In this document: positions 35,141 to 42,671 of the stretch, piece by piece
Numbering within the stretch: the first letter of the stretch is position 1
How the letters are laid out: each line of letters starts with the position of its first letter
NCBI GenBank assembly: GCA_044868005.1
Contig: JBIOVX010000229.1
Span: 15,055-79,054 of the forward strand
Source: DATARR01 sp044868005
GTDB taxonomy: Bacteria > Acidobacteriota > Thermoanaerobaculia > Multivoradales > UBA5704
Length of the DNA stretch: 64,000 nt
Direction: 5' to 3'
The notes under the pieces: model-generated
Told to the model about the DNA's origin: nothing
Database searches by the model: none
The model's input: only the letters and a program-made list of their open reading frames with translations
Made by a program: the position numbers and the translations under genes

Positions 35141-35229
35141 AAGGAAAACAATTGCTGCAGTAACCGCTTGGCTTCGTCCAGACCTTCCTCCGTGACCGCT
35201 TGATCGATCTTTTCTTCGTTCAAAGTCAT
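35137..35229 (-). CDS. Possible 30-residue leader or small protein
   Basis: Thirty codons encoding a charged helical peptide (MTLNEEKIDQAVTEEGLDE then AKRLLQQLFSL). GAGGGTAAGGAC precedes ATG 35229, and its TGA overlaps the GNAT ATG at 35140. Such ATGA coupling suggests it is translated, either as a real small protein or only to bring ribosomes to the next gene. Confidence 0.4.
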   Translation of the reverse strand: MTLNEEKIDQAVTEEGLDEAKRLLQQLFSL

Positions 35230-35254
35230 GTCCTTACCCTCTTCCTCCTGGCTT

Positions 35255-36036
35255 TCACACGTAAAGAAAGCCCTCGGCGTAGCGCACGGTCCTCGCGGCG
35301 ATTCTGACCCTGTCCTCGAGAACCTCGCACCAGAGCTCGCCTCCACGCTGGGAGAGCTGGAGAGCGTGGAGGCGACGCTGTCCTAGCCTCTTCGTCCAGT
35401 ACGGCGCCAACGTACAGTGCGACGAGCCGGTGGCGGCGTCTTCAGGGATCCCCATCTTGGGAGCGAAGTACCGGGAGACGAAGTCGGCCGTTTCTCCCTT
35501 CGCCGTGACGATCACGCCACGGCCCTCGACCGCTCGCAACAACTCCATATCCGGAGCAATGGCGCGGATGTCTGCCTCTGCCTCGTACACGGCAAGATAA
35601 CCTGGCCCTTTCAGGATCTCCGCCGGTTCCCGGCCCAAGGCGCGCACGAGATCCTCGGGTCGGGTTTCGCACGGCACAGCCTCCTGAACGGGGAAATCCA
35701 GAGAGAGGAGCGGACCCTGCTTGACCACGGGGAAGGTCCCACCCTGCGCCCGAAAAGTGACGGATTCCCTGGCCGGATCCAGGACCTCTAAACGACGGTC
35801 GCGGCGGCTAGCGTGCCATGCCCGCAAAGCTCCAGCTCGACCGTGGGAGTAAACCAGCGCAAGGCATAATGATCCTGCTCCTCGACGAAGAAGGCGGTGA
35901 CGGGAAGACTGTTTTCCCGGGTGATGAGCTGCAGGGTCTCGTCGTCCAGCCAACCATCCAGAGGGCAGACCATGGCTGGATTGCCGGAGAAGACTTTCCC
36001 GGCGAAAGCGTCGATATGATAGGCAGGGATCTTCAA
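35255..36036 (-). pseudogene. PhzF-family isomerase/epimerase broken by one-base frameshift
   Basis: PhzF-like proteins are DapF-fold isomerases. The N-terminal part (KIPAYHIDAFAGKVFSGNPA through ELCGHGTLAAATVV) is in one frame and ends at a stop at 35788-35790. The rest (LEVLDPARESVTF to GIPEDAATGSSHCTLAPYW) is in another frame. Adding one T in the TTT run at 35790-35792 restores LAAATVVLEVLDPARES. This is either a recent inactivating mutation or a sequencing error. The TTG at 36036, overlapping the previous stop, is the probable start. Confidence 0.75.
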
Positions 36037-36935
36037 GGTCTTGGCGGCTGCATATGAAATTTGAACTCGAGACAATGCCCGGGCAGGAAGATCTCGTCGA
36101 TCCACACCATGGGTCTCTCTTCCACATCGAGGGAGAAGGTCCGCTGTTGCGGAGGTCTGACCGTAAGGTCTACGAGCACGCCCTTGGGACACTCGTCGAG
36201 AAATACCTTGATGCCGTCGGCCAGGTCCGGTTGCACCAAATAGTATAGCCCCGGAAGATGTCGATACTCTTTGCGCTTGAGGCGAAGATCAAGGGGTTTA
36301 TCGGCTTGAATAGGCTGGACAACCACCTGCAGGCGAAGCATTGCGCCGTCGAGCTCAATCCTCCCTTCGGCCAACGTCCGCGCAGACGGAATCGCCTCCG
36401 GAATCGGGTAGGAGTCGCCGCCTATGTCAACATGCAAGAACCGGGGAGCTTCCCCAGGGGGAGCGATGTCAGCATCGAGCTCATGGAGGATCGTGACTTC
36501 CTTTTCCTTGTGGTGAAGGCCAACCAGTTTATAGATCTGCTCGATCTCCAGCGTAAGCCATCCCTCAACCTGAGCCGGGAAGACTCTGACACGAACCTGA
36601 GTATCGTTGCGGATAACGTCACGTTTGGTCAGGGTATCTCTGATGTTTCCCCATACCTTCTCCGGAACATAGCTGCCGTAGACGGCATTCAGCACGGAGT
36701 CGATTTTCTTCAGATCTACGAGCCAGCGAAAGTACGCCTCATAGAGCAGGGTCACTATTGCCGATATGAAGCACGTCAAGGCAAGGTCGCGGAAAAAGTG
36801 ATGCCAGACGCTTTCATTCGGAAAGGTATAATGTGCGACCAGTAGCAGTACGATTCCACTCAGGCCCAGCGTGGACAGGATCAGAACGTGGCTCCGCGGT
36901 CGCGGGAGTGTGCGGCCTTCATTAGAAGTAGCCAT
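36033..36935 (-). CDS. Two-helix membrane protein, unknown function
   Basis: 300 residues. Two N-terminal membrane helices (about 16-36 and 46-68) are followed by a ~220-residue soluble domain with strand-rich segments (TQVRVRVFPAQVEGWLTLEIEQIYKL, GAMLRLQVVVQPIQA). No signal or catalytic motif is recognised. The 3' end overlaps the phzF-like start by 4 bases (TTGA). The layout, a short membrane anchor and a cytoplasmic sensor-like domain, recurs in accessory and defence loci, but nothing here proves such a role. Confidence 0.6.
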   Translation of the reverse strand: MATSNEGRTLPRPRSHVLILSTLGLSGIVLLLVAHYTFPNESVWHHFFRDLALTCFISAIVTLLYEAYFRWLVDLKKIDSVLNAVYGSYVPEKVWGNIRDTLTKRDVIRNDTQVRVRVFPAQVEGWLTLEIEQIYKLVGLHHKEKEVTILHELDADIAPPGEAPRFLHVDIGGDSYPIPEAIPSARTLAEGRIELDGAMLRLQVVVQPIQADKPLDLRLKRKEYRHLPGLYYLVQPDLADGIKVFLDECPKGVLVDLTVRPPQQRTFSLDVEERPMVWIDEIFLPGHCLEFKFHMQPPRP

Positions 36936-36944
36936 TTTCCATCC

Positions 36945-37658
36945 TCAGCGGCCCCAACAAGGTTCCGCCGCCCGTAAAGCCGCACGCGCCAGGATTCGTG
37001 TCGAATCGAGCGCCGGAAGCGACGAGTCCGCCTCGCTGATGAGCAAGGGGATTTCGGTGCAGCCCAGGATCACCGCGTCGCATCCGCGGTCTCGAGCCTG
37101 TCGGATGAGCTCCTGGAGATACGCCCGCGCCGGCTCCTCGAATCGGCCGTACACGAGCTCGTCGAAGATGATGGCGTTGATCCGTTCGCGGACCTCGGCG
37201 TCGGGAATCTCGTATTCGATTCCCTTTGGCCGGAGCTTCGCCGGGTACACCGGCCCCTCCATCAGATAGCGGGTTCCAAGAAGCAGGAGCCGCTTGAAGC
37301 CGCGCTCGGCGGCCACGTTCGCCACCTCCTCGGCGATGTGCAGCCAGGGCAGGGGCGACTGATCCCGCACCAGATCGAGTCCTTGGTGGGCGGTGTTGTC
37401 CGGGCAGATGAGGAGGTCAGCGCCAGCCGTGCGCAGCTTCCCCGCCGACGCCAGAAGCATCTCGCCGACTTCGTCCCATCTCCCAGCCTCGATGTGATGC
37501 ATGTGGTCGGCGAGGGAAAACGTGTGCATCGTGATTTCCGGATGGGCGTGAGGGCCAAGCAGCGCCGGCCCTTCGATACAGATGGTCCGATAACAAAGGG
37601 CTGCGCCTTCCGCGCTCACGGCGACGATGCCTATAGCGGACCGAAAAGCATTCTGCAT
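36945..37658 (-). CDS. Aspartate/glutamate racemase-family protein
   Basis: 237 residues with the two cysteines of the Asp/Glu/hydantoin racemase fold: Cys85 in LLICPDNTAH and Cys200 in VILGCTEIPLL. These abstract and return the alpha proton. Probable substrate aspartate or a similar amino acid. A decayed copy lies at 40120-40815. GGGAGAGGTAGCG precedes ATG 37658, inside the end of the small upstream gene. Confidence 0.87.
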   Translation of the reverse strand: MQNAFRSAIGIVAVSAEGAALCYRTICIEGPALLGPHAHPEITMHTFSLADHMHHIEAGRWDEVGEMLLASAGKLRTAGADLLICPDNTAHQGLDLVRDQSPLPWLHIAEEVANVAAERGFKRLLLLGTRYLMEGPVYPAKLRPKGIEYEIPDAEVRERINAIIFDELVYGRFEEPARAYLQELIRQARDRGCDAVILGCTEIPLLISEADSSLPALDSTRILARAALRAAEPCWGR

Positions 37659-37660
37659 CG

Positions 37661-37894
37661 CTACCTCTCCCGGGGTGAGCGTTTTTTGCGAGTGGCGGTG
37701 TCGGGTTCAACACTTTGTTGGACAGCCACAGTTTGAGGCTTGGCGGATCGACGAATCTTTTCCTCAAGGTGCGCACGTGTAATGGTCCGCTGTCGACGGC
37801 GCTTCGTGATCAATTCCCAGAACTCGGGATTGCTCCCAAGTTCTAGCTGTTCAGCATCGTATGCGACCGCATTGGAGTAAGTGATCTTGTACAC
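37661..37894 (-). CDS. Small basic protein, unknown
   Basis: 77 residues from GTG 37894. The N-terminus (YKITYSNAVAYDAEQLELGSN) is strand-like, followed by a helix and a Lys/Arg-rich tail (KIRRSAKPQ..., RKKRSPRER). It lies 2 bases before the racemase start. It could be a toxin or antitoxin remnant or a nucleic-acid binding peptide; I recognise no family. Confidence 0.35.
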   Translation of the reverse strand: MYKITYSNAVAYDAEQLELGSNPEFWELITKRRRQRTITRAHLEEKIRRSAKPQTVAVQQSVEPDTATRKKRSPRER

Positions 37895-38150
37895 GCCGAC
37901 AATACTATCAGGGCAAGGTCCTGCGCGACTCGCCGAACTCTTCGGAAGGCTATCTCATTGAAAGCGTTAGAGTTGGTCGCCGGATCACGATTCTTCTCTA
38001 AGACCCGACGAAGTACCCGAGGGATAGCCGTCCAAGGCGGTGATCGCGGCAGCGCCACCGCTGAGGGTCAGACCCAAGAGGGGACGGCGAGCCAGCTCGC
38101 CCCTCCCCGCTTGAAATCTAGGCAGAGACGGCTTGCCTGAAAGCCTTGCG

Positions 38151-38426
38151 TCACGGAATCGCGACAGCCACTCGTCGGACGTCGACGCTGAGGATCGTCA
38201 CTCCTGGCGCGGACCAACCGCTCGCCGGCGGTGTTGCACGGCGCGCCTGCTCCTCCGTCGCGAAAAGCACGAAGCCAAAGCCCTCGCCGTCCACTGGATC
38301 CACCCAGTAGCCACCAACGAACCCTTCGGCGGACTTCACCCGCGGCAGGATCTCGTTCGTGAACGCAGCGGCCGCAGCCGGCGCTTGCGCTGGATCGATG
38401 CTCAGATTCACCAGTGCTGCATACAT
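38151..38426 (-). CDS. Small ABM/dimeric alpha-beta barrel-like protein
   Basis: 91 residues. The strand-helix-strand order (MYAALVNLSIDP, FTNEILPRVKSAEGFVGGYWV, GFGFVLFATEEQARRA) fits the ferredoxin-like dimeric barrel of antibiotic-biosynthesis monooxygenase-type proteins. No cofactor is expected. ATTGGAGGAACAGG gives a clear ribosome binding site before ATG 38426. Role unknown. Confidence 0.6.
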   Translation of the reverse strand: MYAALVNLSIDPAQAPAAAAAFTNEILPRVKSAEGFVGGYWVDPVDGEGFGFVLFATEEQARRATPPASGWSAPGVTILSVDVRRVAVAIP

Positions 38427-38729
38427 CCTGTTCCTCCAATCAGCGCGCCGCTGGCTGTGCCGTTCCGAAGGGGCGCATGAGTTTATCTCCCAGACGATGG
38501 ATCGGCAACTGGCGAATCGCGTCGATACAAACGTGGCACACCGTACCCCGTTGCGGAATCAGAGTGAGCTGATGGACCGGCGCAGGAAGGCGGCAGAGGC
38601 TGCGACGCACCTCGCGCATCATCCTCCGCCGGCGAGGCGCGTCAACAGGCTCGCCTGCCTCTGCACCGCCATGGTTCCAAACTTCGGGGATCATGGCCGC
38701 CTTCTTCCAATCTCACCCCTCAGCCAACT
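38427..38729. other. Gap without a recognisable gene
   Basis: About 300 bases upstream of the barrel gene. A minus-strand reading at 38440-38694 (84 codons, with a CHVCIDAIRQLP stretch) exists but has no ribosome binding site and no family match that I can name. I see no RNA, repeat or terminator here. Confidence 0.4.
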
Positions 38730-39947
38730 TCAACTCCAAACTCTGACAGATCCAATTATCAAACTCCTCACAAAATAATTCTGCTTGAACCGTAAGATCC
38801 CTGAGTGCATCGGTGCAGTCGGTAGAGCCATTATCCGCAGAGAGTTACCGATCCTGTAGTGATGCCTGTGCTGAATTCTTGTCGCCCAAAAATTCGCCGA
38901 AGTACCGTCGCTATTGGTCCATGAACCGTCGCAAGGCTCTTGAAGGGGCCTTAACAATGAAGAGGGCAGACTCAGTAGGTCCAGTCGCCGATCTGTCCCG
39001 TGCCGACGGTTAGCAACTTGGCGCTTTTCAGGCGGCCTGGGCATAAAGGGCTCTGGAACATAACTTTTTGGCTTCTTTGGTGCTTCATCGAAAACGAAGA
39101 ACCAATCAGGAAATCGAATCCTAACCTTTGGCTGCGTGGCAACCTGTGTGCCATTGTTGGTGACAATAACCGAAAAAGGGGTGGCATAGAAGAAGTTGCT
39201 CTGCTTGTAGTACCAGTAGACAAGGTTCGGCCGAGACTCGAGTGCTGCCATGAATTCCTCGGCCTGCCTGCAGAAAGTCTCGATCTGTTCAAGAGTTGGG
39301 TAGCCTGTATCGCGCCTTTCCGCTTCATACCTCTCTACACAGCTCCTGAGCTCAGCGCAGAATTCGGGCAGCCGGATACGCGGGTTCGCTACCGGCAAAA
39401 CCTCGGCCACCGTACCCTTTTCTTTCGCCAGGCTTTTACTCGGCCAATGCTCCCAGGAGACCACCAGTTCCGGCAAACGCGTTTTGGGTCGGTAGAATGA
39501 ATCCAGTTCGAATCTAGTTGCCGTTCCAGTGGAAGAGCCGCGCCGGACAGGCACTAAGCTGAGGTCTCCCCTTTTACTTACGTAAGGTCGATCGTAAGGC
39601 GGAAGCACAGAAACAACAGTCACCCTCGCTTCTCCGGAATCGCCCCTCACAACGATTTCCTCAAATGAGGCGTTCGGAGGGGGGGAGATCTCCTTGAGTA
39701 TCTGTTGGAGCTCCGCTTCGTCCTTGGGAAGTGGGGCGTCGAAAAAACTTCCTTCTTTCAGGCCGATAACAAGCTGTCCTGGTCCTTCACCACAGGAATT
39801 AGCCAAGGCGGCAATGTCTTTCCGAAACTCCTCTTTTGCCTGCTGCTCTTTCAAATCATACCACCGCTTCTTCCAGTCGGTTTTCTGGTCCTCGGTACGG
39901 CCCCTACTAATCTCTGAGGCCAGAGCCTGTAGCTGGTCTGAGTTCAT
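38730..39947 (-). CDS. AlbA_2/Schlafen-type N-terminal domain protein
   Basis: 405 residues from ATG 39947. The N-terminal ~165 residues match the AlbA_2 (divergent AAA_4/Schlafen-like) domain: KTDWKKRWYDLKE, EEFRKDIAALANSCG, QLVIGLKEG, then RVTVVSVLPPYDRPYV and LSLVPVRRGSSTGTA. Bacterial AlbA_2 proteins are often regulators or anti-phage genes; related Schlafens cut RNA. The C-terminal half is unrecognised and has a SPFSVIVTNNGTQ-like strand region. The G+C content is visibly lower than in the flanking core genes, a sign of transfer. Confidence 0.65.
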   Translation of the reverse strand: MNSDQLQALASEISRGRTEDQKTDWKKRWYDLKEQQAKEEFRKDIAALANSCGEGPGQLVIGLKEGSFFDAPLPKDEAELQQILKEISPPPNASFEEIVVRGDSGEARVTVVSVLPPYDRPYVSKRGDLSLVPVRRGSSTGTATRFELDSFYRPKTRLPELVVSWEHWPSKSLAKEKGTVAEVLPVANPRIRLPEFCAELRSCVERYEAERRDTGYPTLEQIETFCRQAEEFMAALESRPNLVYWYYKQSNFFYATPFSVIVTNNGTQVATQPKVRIRFPDWFFVFDEAPKKPKSYVPEPFMPRPPEKRQVANRRHGTDRRLDLLSLPSSLLRPLQEPCDGSWTNSDGTSANFWATRIQHRHHYRIGNSLRIMALPTAPMHSGILRFKQNYFVRSLIIGSVRVWS

Positions 39948-40119
39948 AGCGCACCACGATACCAGACAGGATGAAGATCTACCACCTGGAGTCTGGCCAG
40001 AGAGCCCGAATCTCACCTCGAGGTCCACTGGGCCAGGCACGCCCTGTCGTGGAACGACTCCGAGCAGTTCAACCGGATGGTGGAGGAGTTCGTGGACCGG
40101 CTGGAATCGGAGGGACATC

Positions 40120-40815
40120 CTGACGCACCGCCGCCCGTAACGCCGCCCGCGCCAGAATTCGTGTCGAATCGAGCGTAGGGAGCGGCGAATCCGCTTCGCT
40201 GATGAGCAGTGGGATTTCGGTGCAGCCGAGGATCACCGCATCGCACCCGCGACCCTGAGCCCCTCGGATGACCTCCTGGAAGTACGCCTGGGCCGGCTCC
40301 TCGAACCGGCTGTACAAGAGCTCGTCGAAGATGATTGTGTTGATCCGTTCGCGGGCTTCAGCGTCGGGGATCTCGTATTCGATTCCTTTCGGCTGAAGCT
40401 TCGCCGGGGTACACCGGCCCCTCCATCAGATAACGAGTTCCGAGGAAAAGGAGCTGCTTGAGCCGCGCTCGGTGGCCACGCTCGGTGGCCACGCTCGCCA
40501 CCTCCTCGGCGATGTGCAGCCAAGGCAGCGGCGACCGGTCCCTCACCAAGCCGACCGCTTGGTGAGCGGTGTTGTCCGGACAGATGAGGAGATCAGCTCC
40601 GCAGCTTCTCGACCGACGCCAACAGTATCTCGCCGACTTCGTTCCACCTCCCAGCCTCGATGTGGCGCATATAGTCAGCGAGCGGAAACGTGTGCATCGC
40701 GATTTCCGGATGGCGTGACGGCCCAGAAACGCCGGTCCCTCGATACAGATCGTCCGATAGCAGAGGGCCGCACCTTCCGCGCTGACGGCGACGATGCCTA
40801 TGTGCTTCCCTATGC
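40120..40815 (-). pseudogene. Decayed second copy of the Asp/Glu racemase
   Basis: Pieces of the protein at 36945-37658 occur in order but in different frames: HPEIAMHTFPLADYMRHIEAGRW, then the segment with CPDNTAHQ, then SPLPWLHIAEEVASVATERG, and RGCDAVILGCTEIPLLISEA to RILARAALRAA. A 13-bp tandem duplication near 40480 (CGGTGGCCACGCT twice) and other indels break the frame at least three times. Both cysteine motifs survive, so the loss is probably recent. Confidence 0.8.
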
Positions 40816-40931
40816 GCGCACCCTCCAGTCACGAGCCCGCGCCGAACGATCAGGATCAGTTGCCGGAATGCTCCACAACGATCCTCTATTTGCAGACGGC
40901 TGGCAGGGGCCATTCCGGTCAACTGTATCCG

Positions 40932-41504
40932 CTAGTTGGGCGGCGTTGATGTTTTGATTGCCGTAGCACGCGCATTGAGCTGCGAAAGACGCAACTCAGC
41001 ATCCGCGAGTGTCTTTTGGGTTAATCTGAATTTCGCCTTTTCGAGAGCGACTTCTGCTCTCCCCACGGACTCCCTTGCCAGAGCTTCTTTGAGTAGCGCC
41101 TTGGCGGATTCGTCGGCGGCGTCGGCCGCGCCAACTTTCTCTCTAACTTCCTGCGATTGTTGATCGGGCAATCGTCTCAGGCGCCGCAATTCTTTGGCTC
41201 CGCTGTTGACTGCAAGCTCCGCTGTGGCCACTTGAGCCGTGAGCAACTCGGTCCGCTCTTCAGCGAGCGTTACTTGAGCTTGCGCGATGCTCTTTTCTGC
41301 GTCTCGGATGGTTACCTGCGATGTTGCCAACGCGATTATATCCTGGAGGTTCGCAGCTTCCTCGGTTTCTGGACATGGTTCAGCCTTAGCAGAGCTGGCT
41401 TGTCCAACTGCGGGCAACAACGTGAGTGAGATGATGCCAGCGCATACGATGCAGTGACACAGCATCCACTTCTGTGCGAGGTGCAAGGCTCGGCTAGTGC
41501 TCAT
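40932..41504 (-). CDS. Secreted coiled-coil protein, unknown function
   Basis: 190 residues. A hydrophobic segment (about 20-37) looks like a signal peptide, followed by a long alpha-helical coiled coil rich in Ala, Glu, Lys and Leu (IRDAEKSIAQAQVTLAEERTE and on) with no cysteines or enzyme motif. It is probably exported to the periplasm. A+T content is higher than in core genes. No family recognised. Confidence 0.5.
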   Translation of the reverse strand: MSTSRALHLAQKWMLCHCIVCAGIISLTLLPAVGQASSAKAEPCPETEEAANLQDIIALATSQVTIRDAEKSIAQAQVTLAEERTELLTAQVATAELAVNSGAKELRRLRRLPDQQSQEVREKVGAADAADESAKALLKEALARESVGRAEVALEKAKFRLTQKTLADAELRLSQLNARATAIKTSTPPN

Positions 41505-41635
41505 GCGAGTGCTCCATAAATGAGAGGATGCTTTTGTTATTTAACACGGATGAACATTCCCGCAACCCGTTTTCTCAAATCTGACTCCGGCGCACCAATG
41601 GGGCATCGATTCGGTCAACTGAAGCGACCTAGCGA

Positions 41636-41965
41636 CTAGAGCTTCATGATGAAAATTACGGTTTCGAACGGCGGCAGTATTTCTGTTTGCCGGCTCCGAC
41701 CTTCGGCCTTCACACAGTAATACCCTGCCCCATCGTCGTTCTCCGCAGCAACTCTTCGCGCCTCGTACGCAGCTTTTCCTCCTCTCCTCCCAACACCGTC
41801 AAAGCTGCCCGTTCCCATAAGAAAGCGGTCACGCAGATCTGGAGTGCTATTCTGCCCATCGCATATTGCCCAGCCTCTCGGAACAGGGCCGGTCTTGGAA
41901 TACCAAGGGAGAATCAGCCCTTGCGGAAAAACCGCCAGCACACTCTCTGCATCTATCTCAGCCAT
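41636..41965 (-). CDS. Short phage tail-collar-like protein
   Basis: 109 residues from ATG 41965, with an excellent AGGAGGTGCGAG ribosome binding site. The middle (PVPRGWAICDGQNSTPDLRDRFLMGTG) is the signature of the phage tail collar domain, found at the tips of tail fibres and in some cell-surface proteins. The end (LPPFETVIFIMKL) also fits. It lacks the long shaft of a fibre, and no other tail gene is near, so it is an orphan or a derived receptor protein. Confidence 0.65.
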   Translation of the reverse strand: MAEIDAESVLAVFPQGLILPWYSKTGPVPRGWAICDGQNSTPDLRDRFLMGTGSFDGVGRRGGKAAYEARRVAAENDDGAGYYCVKAEGRSRQTEILPPFETVIFIMKL

Positions 41966-42054
41966 CTCGCACCTCCTATACTTAGTTTGTCCAGGCGAAC
42001 TTCTCACTTCACGTGCTCATTAGACGGCCCAGAAGCTGCTTTTCCCACGGCTGT

Positions 42055-42400
42055 AGAGCTGTCTCCAATGCGCCCAACTAGCCGATGAGCTTCTCATTGG
42101 GCTTATCGACCAGCTGCCTGCACCGTCACCTCCGGAGCCGGCCGCCCCTGCCGCCGAGCCGCAGAGCGCGCGGCGGCGGGACGGGGAGGTCCAAGCCGAC
42201 ATCGAGGCCGCCCTCGAGGAGGTGGGAGACGTGTTCAGCAAGAGCCATCTGTGCCACGCGCTGGGTTACGAGCCGCCCCAACCTCGCTCTACCGTACCCT
42301 CGCACAGCTTGAACACGATGGCGTCATCAAGCTCGGGAGTCCCGGAGAGGGATGGCGCGCCGGCGTGTACCATAAAGTGCGCGCCGAAACCGGGGGCTGA
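42055..42400 (+). pseudogene. Fragment of an HTH-type regulator, frameshifted
   Basis: The reading EAALEEVGDVFSKSHLCHALGYEP breaks after the proline-rich step near 42290, then continues one frame over as YRTLAQLEHDGVIKLGSPGEGWRAG and ends at 42398-42400. The second part looks like the wing of a winged-helix DNA-binding domain. No start codon precedes it, so it is a truncated and frameshifted remnant. It abuts the palindromic array. Confidence 0.45.
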
Positions 42401-42439
42401 CCCAACTGACGAGGGGTTGTCCCCCTCGGGAGAGGAGAA

Positions 42440-42628
42440 TTCCCCCTTGAGGGGGCGACTTTCCCCCAGCAGGGGGCGAGTTCCCCCCACGAGGGGGCCT
42501 CTCTCCCCCACAAGGGGGCGACCTGCCCCCCTGAGGGGGCGACCTGCCCCCCTGAGGGGGCGACTTGGCCCCACGAGGGGGAGACCTGCCCCCATGAGGG
42601 GGCGACCTGCCCCCACGAGGGGGCAAAC
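42440..42628. repeat. Nine-unit 21-bp palindromic tandem array
   Basis: Nine units of exactly 21 bp, each built as T(T/G)CCCCC, four variable bases, GGGGGCGAC(C/T) with minor changes, so that every unit folds into a CCCCC/GGGGG hairpin. Two units are identical and others differ at 1-6 positions. A degenerate copy precedes it (42411-42439). The period equals seven codons, so all six frames stay open, and a long ORF reading into the array is an artefact. It lies 43 bases before the BNR-protein start. Confidence 0.85.
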
Positions 42629-42671
42629 TCAGGTTACGGCTATGATTGGGCCCCCTTCACGGAGGCCGTCC

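Noticed and set aside
38440..38694. 84-codon minus-strand ORF
   Set aside because: No ribosome binding site, no known motif beyond one CxxC-like stretch; kept only as a note in the gap entry.
42440..42628. Possible CRISPR array
   Set aside because: Units are strictly 21 bp with no unique spacers and only four variable bases each; no cas genes nearby.
42222..42671. N-terminal extension of the BNR protein through the array
   Set aside because: Runs through a frame-neutral repeat and a pseudogene; the signal peptide and ribosome binding site place the start at 42672.
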